NCBI RefSeq assembly: GCF_020171745.1
Contig: NZ_JAIVAH010000020.1
Coordinates: 124,001-188,000, forward strand
Origin: Prescottella equi
GTDB taxonomy: Bacteria > Actinomycetota > Actinomycetes > Mycobacteriales > Mycobacteriaceae
Direction: 5' to 3'
DNA: 64,000 nucleotides
Position numbers and translations under genes: made by a program. How positions within the stretch are numbered: position 1 is the first letter of the stretch; every line of letters begins with the position of its first letter. Of this stretch, positions 7,177-18,835 are shown in pieces. The notes under the pieces were generated by a model. The model had not been told where the DNA came from, did no database searches, and saw nothing but the letters and a program-made list of their open reading frames with translations.

Positions 7177-9033
7177 TCAGCGAGTGATGGCGGGCAGGGC
7201 CTCCACTTCATCCTCCCCCGCGCCGATCTCCGCCGGCCCAAGGCCGTGCTTCGTCATGAACGCCAGCAAGCGCTCCAACACCTCGTGCCCGGTTCGCAGC
7301 TGAGTCAATCTGACCGACTTCTCATCCGAGAATGGCTCGAGACGACGGATCTCGGCGTTGATCTGGTTGTCCATCTCGGTGATTCGCCACCACAGCATTT
7401 CATCGTGTGGAAGGTGCAGCTTCTTCAGCGCGTGCTCGGCGGCAACGCGGGCAACCAGAGTCCGAGGGTCGTCAGCGATCTGAGCGGTCGTTCCGACCGT
7501 CGCGGCAACGGTTGCCATCAACGTCCCAGTCGATGCAAGTCCGCCGACCGCCGCAAGCCCACCGACCATTCCGCCAGGGCCGAACGCCGCAAGCATGCTG
7601 GTGAACGCCGCAGCACCAGCCAAACCGGCGGGCGCGGCCACCATCAGCCCGATGGGCGCCGCGGCCACGAGAGCCAGGCCCGCCGCACCGATGAGCCATC
7701 GACTCTTGGCCGAATCTCCGAATCGGTTTCGGAGGCTACGCGACTCGAGAGCTTCTTTCCGAACCTCGATGATCGCACTCTTCACCGCGTCACCGAAGTG
7801 ATTGGTCAGCCCGAGGTCCATCGCGATATGTGGGAGGGCGTCGAGTTGGGCATCACTGCAGTCGATTTCGTACGGAGCGGTGTTGTCCGAGGTGGCCAAC
7901 ACCGCCATGTGCCGTACCGATTCAACTTCGGACCACCGAAACGGCAGCGCGGGCATGCGTCCCTGCACGAGGGTCAACAGTTCGGTCGGCACCGGACGCC
8001 CGTCCTCGATCATCTGACGTGCACTGGCGACGTCCGCCTCGCGGAGGAGCTGCGCCACATCACCAAATCGCTGTTTGGCATCCTTGTCCGCAATCTGCAT
8101 GGCGACCTGACGGTTGAACTGCATCACCAAAAGACGAAGTGCATCAGCATCATTGAGGTGCACGGCAATGACCGCTTCCCCGTCGAAGGTGCGCGCGGGC
8201 TTGGGCCAGACGACCTCACCGATCAATCCTGCGATCGCCTCATGCCGCAAGTATCGGACGCTGTCGTGGGCGCCGATCGCAACCACCTGCGCGGCACCGA
8301 GGTCGTCGAGTTGGACCACGAAATCCTGGGCTGCCGGAAACAGGGAGGTGAGCCCACGACCCATCGTCACCGGATCCCACGGCGACAGGAAGTTCGACCA
8401 GTCGTCGACTCTGGCGTAAGGGAACTTCTTCAGAAGGCGTGCGGCGTCCTTGTGCAGGGCTTCCGAGTACGCAGGGCTGCCGATCGTGATGAATCGCCGT
8501 ACGTGAATCGTCTCCGGAAGATGATCGAGGAGATCGATGGCGATGACGCTGCCGAGGCTGTGCCCGATGAGCACGATGTCGCCACTGACGCCTTCGAGAT
8601 CCCCGAGGATCATCCGCAGGACGGTGCCCCGAGTGCTCTCACTGGTGACGTAGTTGCGCACCGCCTTCAACTGGCCCGGTGCGACCTTCGCGACGGCTGC
8701 GCCACCCGCCTGAGCGACAGGGTCCGGAAACTTGCCGAACCCGTAGGTCTTCACGGTCGGATCCTTCTGGAGCAGGCGCTGGATCCGGGCCTGCCGCAGT
8801 TCGTACTGGCGCCGTGACGGGGCCTCGTCCTTCGGCTTGTATGTCAGGGGAGGCACCGATCCACGACTGCCGTTCTCCAGGAGCAGATCGTTGTAGCGCG
8901 GCGCGATGACATCGTGCCTGTCGACCGAACCGAACCCGCACCGAAAGAGCCCCTCGTTGAGCGCGCTCAACCAATCCATTTCCGGATCGCCGCCGCCGAC
9001 CCCGTGGAGAAACACAACCTTCGGTGAGGACAC
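7177..9033 (-). CDS. Large alpha/beta hydrolase with C-terminal hydrophobic segment
   Basis: 618 aa; GTG start at 9033 preceded by GGAAGG. Residues 1-270 form an alpha/beta hydrolase: oxyanion FLHGVGGG (8-15), nucleophile elbow GHSLGS with Ser159, acidic residue in SPWDPVT (Asp220) and candidate His256 or His264. Residues 270-440 match nothing I know. Residues about 447-518 are a long Gly/Ala-rich hydrophobic stretch with room for two to three membrane spans, followed by an amphipathic C-terminus (KKLHLPHDEMLWWRITEM, then a Glu-rich end). The shape suggests a membrane-anchored lipase, esterase or lipid hydrolase; no substrate can be named. It stands alone with a 313-base upstream region holding an unusual dyad. 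Codon use is slightly less GC-rich than the core genes, consistent with acquisition. Confidence 0.75.
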   Translation of the reverse strand: MSSPKVVFLHGVGGGDPEMDWLSALNEGLFRCGFGSVDRHDVIAPRYNDLLLENGSRGSVPPLTYKPKDEAPSRRQYELRQARIQRLLQKDPTVKTYGFGKFPDPVAQAGGAAVAKVAPGQLKAVRNYVTSESTRGTVLRMILGDLEGVSGDIVLIGHSLGSVIAIDLLDHLPETIHVRRFITIGSPAYSEALHKDAARLLKKFPYARVDDWSNFLSPWDPVTMGRGLTSLFPAAQDFVVQLDDLGAAQVVAIGAHDSVRYLRHEAIAGLIGEVVWPKPARTFDGEAVIAVHLNDADALRLLVMQFNRQVAMQIADKDAKQRFGDVAQLLREADVASARQMIEDGRPVPTELLTLVQGRMPALPFRWSEVESVRHMAVLATSDNTAPYEIDCSDAQLDALPHIAMDLGLTNHFGDAVKSAIIEVRKEALESRSLRNRFGDSAKSRWLIGAAGLALVAAAPIGLMVAAPAGLAGAAAFTSMLAAFGPGGMVGGLAAVGGLASTGTLMATVAATVGTTAQIADDPRTLVARVAAEHALKKLHLPHDEMLWWRITEMDNQINAEIRRLEPFSDEKSVRLTQLRTGHEVLERLLAFMTKHGLGPAEIGAGEDEVEALPAITR

Positions 9034-9346
9034 TGAGATTCCTTCCGCCCCTCGCGATGCGTGGCCGATCCACGCGAGACGGATTCTGGCACAGGGGACG
9101 GACAGAACACGTCAGTTCCGACTACTCACACCGCATGGTTTCTGCCGGCGTCGCATCGCTTCTCCACGCGGAGTCGGTATGCGACAACTGCACACGCCCT
9201 GCGACGATGGGTCCTGGCCCGACGTCCCGAGCGTCGGCGCCCGCTCGACCGCCCGCGTCACACATCTTTTCCCGGCCTCACACACCCGTTACGCATGGAA
9301 TGGGTGTGTGAACCCGACAAGTCGTGTGTGACGCCGAGGCGCGAAC
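9034..9346. other. Intergenic region, 313 bases, with symmetric repeats
   Basis: No convincing gene on either strand. The part next to 9033 should contain the hydrolase promoter. The part next to 9346 holds the nested inverted repeats described separately; these also sit just past the stop of the amidohydrolase gene. Confidence 0.6.
9256..9333. repeat. Nested inverted repeats: four TCACACA half-sites on one dyad
   Basis: TCACACA occurs at 9258-9264 and 9278-9284, and its complement TGTGTGA at 9305-9311 and 9325-9331. Both inverted pairs share the same centre (between 9294 and 9295), and each neighbouring same-strand pair is spaced exactly 20 bases. The inner arms extend to TCACACACCC/GGGTGTGTGA (10 bases, 14-base loop) and the outer to CGTCACACA/TGTGTGACG. 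It could be an operator bound by two dimers or a terminator for the amidohydrolase transcript; no T-run follows on that strand. Confidence 0.75.
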
Positions 9347-10441
9347 TCAGGCGAACGAACCCCGCGCCGTCACGACCTCGCCGCCGACCATCACGAGCGA
9401 CGGCTGCGCCAGCACCTGTGGACCGGTGCGCGGATCCTGCTCGTACACAATGAGATCCGCGGGAGCTCCCGCCGCCAGTCCCCCGCCACCGAGCCAGGTC
9501 TGCGCGTTCCAGCACGCGGCACCGAGCGCCTCGGTGGGCGTCATACCGACCTTGCCGAGCGAGGCGACCTCGTCGGCGATGCGGCCGTGCCGGACATGTC
9601 CGCCCGCGTCGGTACCCGCGTAGATCGGGATGCCGGCGTCGCGGGCGGCGCCGATGGTGTCGTTCACCCGCGCGTACAGGTCCCGCATGTGCGCGGCGTA
9701 CACCGGGAACCGTGTTGCGCCGTCGGCGATCTCCGGGAAATTGTCGATGTTGATCAGCGTCGGCACCAGCGCGGTGCCCCGCTCGGCCATCATCGCGATC
9801 GTGGAGTCGGTCAGGCCGGTGCCGTGCTCGATGCAGTCGATGCCGGCGTCGATCAGTCCGGGCAGCGCATCCTCGCCGAACACGTGCGCGGTGACGCGGG
9901 CGCCCTCGCGATGCGCGGCCTCGATCGCCTCGACCAGGATCTTGTCGCTCCACAGCGGTGCCAGATCGCCGACCTCGCGGTCGATCCAGTCCCCCACCAG
10001 CTTCACCCAGCCGTCGCCGGCGCGGGCCTGCCGCACCACCTCGTCGGGCAGTTGCGACTCGTCCTCGAGGTCGACGGGCAGGCCACGGATGTAGCGCTTG
10101 GGGGCGGCGATGTGCCGACCGGCGCGGATGATCCGCGGCAGTCCCGCGACGTCGTCGAGCGAGCGGGTGTCGACCGGTGATCCGGCGTCGCGCACCAGCA
10201 GCACGCCGGCGTCACGTTCCGTCCGGGCCTGCGCGAGCGCACCGTCGATGTCCTCGGCGCCGCCGCCGTAGCGAATCCCGATGTGGCAGTGGGCATCGAC
10301 GAGGCCGGGGAGGATCCAGCCGTCGGTGCACAGCGTCTGTGCACCCGGCACCGGCTCGTCGGTGAACTTCCCGTCCCGGATCCACAGCTCGAACGGCTGC
10401 TCGTCGGGCAGGCCGGTGCCGCGCAGGTGGAAGGACGTCAC
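9347..10441 (-). CDS. Metal-dependent amidohydrolase family protein
   Basis: 364 aa, GTG start at 10441. The fold is the TIM-barrel amidohydrolase: the first metal site is DAHCHIGIRYGG (His51, His53), with further blocks VKLVGDWIDREVGDL (possible bridging lysine region), ARVTAHVFGEDALPGLIDAG, DCIEHGTGL and YAGTDAGGH. The GWILPGLVDAH N-terminal strand and the C-terminal LAAGAPADLIVYEQDPR strand form the usual beta-sandwich. Relatives hydrolyse cyclic amides, dipeptides or deaminate bases; the substrate is unknown. It starts 6 bases after ffh stops, so it is translated from the ffh transcript; the same ffh-amidohydrolase order occurs in mycobacteria. Confidence 0.85.
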   Translation of the reverse strand: MTSFHLRGTGLPDEQPFELWIRDGKFTDEPVPGAQTLCTDGWILPGLVDAHCHIGIRYGGGAEDIDGALAQARTERDAGVLLVRDAGSPVDTRSLDDVAGLPRIIRAGRHIAAPKRYIRGLPVDLEDESQLPDEVVRQARAGDGWVKLVGDWIDREVGDLAPLWSDKILVEAIEAAHREGARVTAHVFGEDALPGLIDAGIDCIEHGTGLTDSTIAMMAERGTALVPTLINIDNFPEIADGATRFPVYAAHMRDLYARVNDTIGAARDAGIPIYAGTDAGGHVRHGRIADEVASLGKVGMTPTEALGAACWNAQTWLGGGGLAAGAPADLIVYEQDPRTGPQVLAQPSLVMVGGEVVTARGSFA

Positions 10442-10447
10442 GCAGAC

Positions 10448-12028
10448 CTACTTCTTGGGGAGCTTGAGCTGCGACAGGTCGATGCCCTCGAGTCCCGGGG
10501 GCAGCTGGTCGAGACCCTTGGGCATGCTCGACAGGTCCGGGAAGCCGGCAGGCATGCCGCCCGGCATGCCCGGGAATCCGCCCGGCATCCCGGGGAAACC
10601 GCCCTTGATCTTCGGCTGCGTCGGGCCCTTGCCGCCCTTCTTGCCCTTCTTGCCCTTCTTGCCGCGGATCTGCTTGCGGGCGCCGGGCATGCCCATGCGT
10701 CCGGCCATCGCGGCCATCATCTTGCGGGCCTCGAAGAAGCGGTCGACGAGCTGGTTGACGTCGGAGACCTTGACACCCGAACCGTTCGCGATGCGCAGGC
10801 GGCGCGACGCGTTGATGATCTTCGGGTTGTCGCGCTCCGCCGGCGTCATGCCGCGGATGATCGCCTGGATGCGGTCGAGCTGCTTCTCGTCGACGTTGGC
10901 GAGCGCGTCCTTCATCTGACCGGCGCCCGGCAGCATGCCGAGCAGGTTGCCGATCGGACCCATCTTGCGGACGGCCATCATCTGCTCGAGGAAGTCCTCG
11001 AGGGTCAGCTCGCCCGAGCCGATCTTCGCGGCGGTGGCCTCGGCCTGCTGCGCGTCGAACACCTGCTCGGCCTGCTCGATCAGCGTGAGCACGTCGCCCA
11101 TGCCGAGGATGCGGCTCGCCATGCGGTCCGGGTGGAAGACGTCGAAGTCCTCGAGCTTCTCGCCGGTCGACGCGAACAGGATCGGCTCGCCGGTGACCTC
11201 ACGGACGCTCAGCGCCGCACCACCGCGGGCGTCGCCGTCGAGCTTGGTGAGCACGACACCGGTGAACCCGACACCCGACTTGAACGCCTCCGCGGTGTGG
11301 ACCGCGTCCTGGCCGATCATGGCGTCGAGCACGAAGATCGTCTCGTCGGGCTGGACGGCATCGCGGATGCCCGCGGCCTGCGCCATCAGCTCCTCGTCGA
11401 TGCCGAGGCGGCCGGCGGTGTCGACGATCACGACGTCGTACTGCTTGTTGCGGGCCTCTTCGACACCTGCACGCGCGACCTCGACGGGGTCGGCGGCCGA
11501 GATGCCGAGCGGGTTCTCGCCGCCGCCGATGGAGGTGCCGGGGTGCGGCGCGAACACCGCCGCGCCCGCGCGCTCACCGACGACCTGCAGCTGGGTGACA
11601 GCACCCGGACGCTGGAGGTCACACGCGACGAGCAGCGGGGTGTGTCCCTGATCCTTGAGCCACTTGGCCAGCTTGCCGGCGAGGGTGGTCTTACCCGAAC
11701 CCTGCAGACCGGCCAGCATGATCACGGTCGGCGGCGTCTTCGCGAACTGCAGGCGACGCGTCTCACCACCGAGGATGCCGACGAGTTCCTCGTTGACGAT
11801 CTTGACGACCTGCTGCGCCGGGTTGAGCGCGGCCGAGACCTCGGCGCCCTTCGCACGCTCCTTGATCTTGGCGATGAAGGTGCGGACGACGGGGAGCGCG
11901 ACATCGGCCTCGAGGAGCGCGAGACGAATCTCGCGGCACGTGGCGTCGATGTCGGCTCCGGAGAGTCGACCCTTGCCACGCAGATCCTTGAGGGCTCCGG
12001 TCAACCGGTCGGAAAGGGATTCGAACAC
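10448..12028 (-). CDS. ffh: Signal recognition particle protein Ffh
   Basis: 526 aa. Ffh binds the 4.5S RNA and nascent signal sequences and, with FtsY, delivers ribosomes to the translocon. GTG at 12028 (VFESLSDRLTGALKDLRGKG) follows CAGGAG at a 9-10 base spacing; a longer in-frame start 32 codons upstream lacks family support. Seen: N domain helices (1-90), G1 GLQGSGKTTLAGKLA at about 107, DTAGRLGIDEEL, TKLDGDARGGAALS, and a C-terminal M domain. The tail is Gly/Met/Lys-rich (KKGKKGKKGGKG then repeated FPGMPG), as in other actinobacteria. It lies 133 bases downstream of glnD and is followed immediately by the amidohydrolase gene. Confidence 0.97.
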   Translation of the reverse strand: MFESLSDRLTGALKDLRGKGRLSGADIDATCREIRLALLEADVALPVVRTFIAKIKERAKGAEVSAALNPAQQVVKIVNEELVGILGGETRRLQFAKTPPTVIMLAGLQGSGKTTLAGKLAKWLKDQGHTPLLVACDLQRPGAVTQLQVVGERAGAAVFAPHPGTSIGGGENPLGISAADPVEVARAGVEEARNKQYDVVIVDTAGRLGIDEELMAQAAGIRDAVQPDETIFVLDAMIGQDAVHTAEAFKSGVGFTGVVLTKLDGDARGGAALSVREVTGEPILFASTGEKLEDFDVFHPDRMASRILGMGDVLTLIEQAEQVFDAQQAEATAAKIGSGELTLEDFLEQMMAVRKMGPIGNLLGMLPGAGQMKDALANVDEKQLDRIQAIIRGMTPAERDNPKIINASRRLRIANGSGVKVSDVNQLVDRFFEARKMMAAMAGRMGMPGARKQIRGKKGKKGKKGGKGPTQPKIKGGFPGMPGGFPGMPGGMPAGFPDLSSMPKGLDQLPPGLEGIDLSQLKLPKK

Positions 12029-12161
12029 CGAATGCGCTCCTGAGCTCTGTGCTGGTCCGGCCGCAGGCCGTGAATAATTCTCGGAACCAGGGTAACCGTT
12101 CGAGCGGCCACATCCGTGCGGCAACCCCGGCGGGGCGCGGCCGGCGGCCGGACGGCACAGC

Positions 12162-16405
<4,244 letters not shown>

Positions 16406-16459
16406 GGTGAGCCTCCTCGTCAGTCTTGTCGTTCTGATCAGCAAGACTGCTCACCTGGT

Positions 16460-16497
16460 GTTTCAACCGTGGTTGTACTGCGTTTCGGATAGGTGAA
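16460..16497 (-). promoter_or_regulatory. Probable GlnR box upstream of amtB
   Basis: On the minus strand four 5-base blocks separated by exactly 6 bases read TTCAC, GAAAC, CAACC, GAAAC. This is the a-b-a-b layout of actinobacterial GlnR sites (gTnAC-n6-GaAAC repeated); both b-blocks are perfect, the second a-block is weak. It also satisfies the mycobacterial (A/C)C-n9-AC pattern twice. It ends 55 bases before the amtB GTG. Assignment rests on the pattern and the nitrogen operon downstream. Confidence 0.6.
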
Positions 16498-16580
16498 CGG
16501 ATCGACCGGTTGTGTTGCAGTCGGGTTTCGCGGTTGCGTACGACCGCAATCCGAACTCCGCGAACCGCCACGAAGGCCAC

Positions 16581-16625
16581 AAAACGCCGCTGCCCGGCCC
16601 CTGAGATCAGGGCCGGGCAGCGGCG
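16581..16625 (-). terminator. Rho-independent terminator of ftsY
   Basis: A perfect 16-base stem (CGCCGCTGCCCGGCCC and its complement, 16585-16600 and 16610-16625) with a 9-base loop. On the minus strand it is followed by TTTT at 16584-16581. It begins 17 bases after the ftsY stop codon and separates ftsY from amtB. Confidence 0.9.
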
Positions 16626-16641
16626 CGTGGAGCGAGATTTC

Positions 16642-18159
16642 TCAGCCGAGCAACGCGTCGACGAACGCCTCGGGCTCGAACGGGGCGAGATCGTCGGCGC
16701 CCTCACCGAGGCCGACGAGCTTCACCGGGACGCCCAGCTCGTGCTGGACCTGGAAGACGATTCCGCCCTTCGCCGTGCCGTCGAGCTTGGTGAGCACGAC
16801 ACCGGTGATATCGACGACCTCCGCGAACACGCGGGCCTGCATCAGACCGTTCTGTCCGACGGTGGCGTCGAGGACCAGCAGCACGTCGTCGACGGCGGCC
16901 TTCTTCTCGACGACGCGCTTGACCTTGCCGAGCTCGTCCATGAGGCCGGTCTTGGTGTGCAGACGGCCGGCGGTGTCGATGACGACGACGTCGACACCGT
17001 CCTCGATGCCCTTGGCGACCGAGTCGAACGCGATCGCGGCCGGATCGCCGCCCTCGGGTCCGCGCACCACCTCGGCGCCCACCCGCTCGGCCCACGTCTG
17101 CAGCTGGTCGGCGGCGGCGGCGCGGAACGTGTCGGCGGCGCCGAGCAGGACGCGCCGGCCGTCGGCGACGAGGACGCGGGCAAGCTTGCCGGTCGTGGTG
17201 GTCTTGCCGGTGCCGTTGACGCCGACGACCAGCAGCACGGCGGGATGATCGCCGTGCGGCAGAGCGCGGATCGAGCGGTCCATCTCGGGACGCAGCTCGT
17301 CGATGAGGACCTCACGCAGGAGCGCTCGCGCGTCGGCCTCGGTGCGCACACCCCGCGACGCCATCTCCTCACGCAGCCGCTCGACGACCTTCATCGTGGT
17401 GGCGGTGCCGAGGTCGGCGATCAGCAGCGTGTCCTCGACCTCCTCCCACGAATCCTCGTCGAGATCGCCGCCACCGAGCAGACCGAGCAGGCTCTTGCCG
17501 ACGGCGTTCTGCGACCGCGACAGCCGTCCGCGGAGGCGATCCAGCCGGCCCTCGGTGGGTGCGATCTCCTCGATCGCGGGAGCGGGAGCGGCCTCGGGCT
17601 CGACCACGGGCGCCGGCTCTTCGACGACAGGCTCGGGCTCGACCACGGGCTGCGGCTCGACAACCGGCTCGGGCTCGACCACGGGCTCGGCTGCAGGCGC
17701 CGGCTCTTCGACCACGGGCTCCGGCGCAGGTTCGACGACCGGCTCCGGCGGAGCGATGGGCTCGGGAGCAACAGGAGGCTCGGGCTCGACAACCGGCTCG
17801 GGCTCGACGACCGGCTCGGGGGCAACGGTGGGCTTCGCCTCGGGTGCGGGCGCGGCGGGCGGGACGGGCGGCGCGACCGGAGGCACCGGCGGAGCGACCG
17901 GAGGCTTGGGCGCGGGAGGTTTGGGCGCGGCCGGCGGCACCTTGGGCGGTGCGGTGGCCGACGGCCCCTGGCTGAAGTTGAAGCCGCCACCGGCTTGATA
18001 TCCGCCCGAACGGTCCTTCGGCTGCTCCGTCAGCTCGGGCTTCTCGGGCGCCGCGGTGAGGCTGATGCGGCGGCGCCGAGCCATGGTCAGGCCGACGACG
18101 AGCGCCACGACGAGGACGGCCAGTACGGCCGCTATTGCTATCCAGGCTCCGGTAGTCAC
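16642..18159 (-). CDS. ftsY: SRP receptor GTPase FtsY
   Basis: 505 aa, GTG start at 18159. FtsY is the membrane-associated SRP receptor that pairs with Ffh. Unlike E. coli FtsY it opens with a real membrane helix (GAWIAIAAVLAVLVVALVVGL), then MARRRR. Residues about 60-190 are a Pro/Glu/Val/Ala linker built from PVVEPEP-like repeats. The NG domain follows: VGVNGTGKTTTTGKLARVL (G1), VVIDTAGRLHTKTGLMDEL (G3), VVLTKLDGTAKGG (G4), and ends GLGEGADDLAPFEPEAFVDALLG. The acidic repeat linker is expected in this family but long here. A strong terminator follows. The next gene upstream is the glutathione peroxidase. Confidence 0.97.
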   Translation of the reverse strand: MTTGAWIAIAAVLAVLVVALVVGLTMARRRRISLTAAPEKPELTEQPKDRSGGYQAGGGFNFSQGPSATAPPKVPPAAPKPPAPKPPVAPPVPPVAPPVPPAAPAPEAKPTVAPEPVVEPEPVVEPEPPVAPEPIAPPEPVVEPAPEPVVEEPAPAAEPVVEPEPVVEPQPVVEPEPVVEEPAPVVEPEAAPAPAIEEIAPTEGRLDRLRGRLSRSQNAVGKSLLGLLGGGDLDEDSWEEVEDTLLIADLGTATTMKVVERLREEMASRGVRTEADARALLREVLIDELRPEMDRSIRALPHGDHPAVLLVVGVNGTGKTTTTGKLARVLVADGRRVLLGAADTFRAAAADQLQTWAERVGAEVVRGPEGGDPAAIAFDSVAKGIEDGVDVVVIDTAGRLHTKTGLMDELGKVKRVVEKKAAVDDVLLVLDATVGQNGLMQARVFAEVVDITGVVLTKLDGTAKGGIVFQVQHELGVPVKLVGLGEGADDLAPFEPEAFVDALLG

Positions 18160-18238
18160 ACCGCCATCCTGTCAGGCTGCGGCAAGACGCCGCGTGGCAC
18201 CCGAGAACCGCGCGTCCTCGGGTGCCACGTCGAAGCCG

Positions 18239-18772
18239 TCAGAGCAGTTCGGCGATCTCCTCGGCGATCTGCTCGGGGCTGACGGTCGGCTCGAAGCGGC
18301 GAACCACCTCGCCGTCCCGGTCGACGAGGAATTTGGTGAAGTTCCACTTCACCTCGTCGGTGCCGATCGCCTCGGGGCGCGTCTTGCTGACGTGCTCGAA
18401 GAGGAAGCCGTGGTCGGGGCCGAAGTCGCCGGGGGCCTGCGCACGCAGGTACTGGTACAGCGGGTGCGCGCCCTCGCCGTTGACCTCGAGCTTGGCGTAC
18501 ACCGGGAAGGTCACGTTGTAGTTGACGCTGCAGAACTGCTGGATCTCGGCGTCGTCGCCCGGCTCCTGCTCACCGAACTGGTTGCACGGGAAGCCGACGA
18601 TCTGCAGACCCTTGTCCTGGTTGGCGCGGTGCAGCGCCTCGAGGCCCTCGTACTGCGGCGTGAGTCCGCACTTGCTCGCCACGTTGACGATCAGCAGCAG
18701 CTTGCCCTTGTGGGCGCTCAGATCCTCGGTGGCCCCATCGGCAGTCTGGACGGGGAAGTTGTGGGCGTTCAT
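18239..18772 (-). CDS. Glutathione peroxidase family (thiol peroxidase) protein
   Basis: 177 aa. Cys-type GPx that reduces peroxides, usually with thioredoxin in bacteria. Seen: NVASKCGLTPQYEGL with the peroxidatic Cys, GFPCNQFGEQEPG with the Gln and a second Cys, and VKWNFTKFLVDRDG with the Trp-Asn of the active site. The start at 18772 (MNAHNFPVQ) has GGGAGAA four bases upstream; an alternative ATG lies four codons earlier. It sits between smc and ftsY, which are adjacent in mycobacteria, so it looks like a later insertion into that operon. Confidence 0.9.
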   Translation of the reverse strand: MNAHNFPVQTADGATEDLSAHKGKLLLIVNVASKCGLTPQYEGLEALHRANQDKGLQIVGFPCNQFGEQEPGDDAEIQQFCSVNYNVTFPVYAKLEVNGEGAHPLYQYLRAQAPGDFGPDHGFLFEHVSKTRPEAIGTDEVKWNFTKFLVDRDGEVVRRFEPTVSPEQIAEEIAELL

Positions 18773-18835
18773 CGGTTCTCCCATGTAGTTCGGGTGGGGT
18801 CGTGCGGGGTGCACGCACGTGTGACGGTGCCGGGT

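Noticed and set aside
9024-9331. Small open frames in the 313-base intergenic region
   Set aside because: Overlapping frames of shadow composition with no ribosome site; they cross the symmetric repeat.
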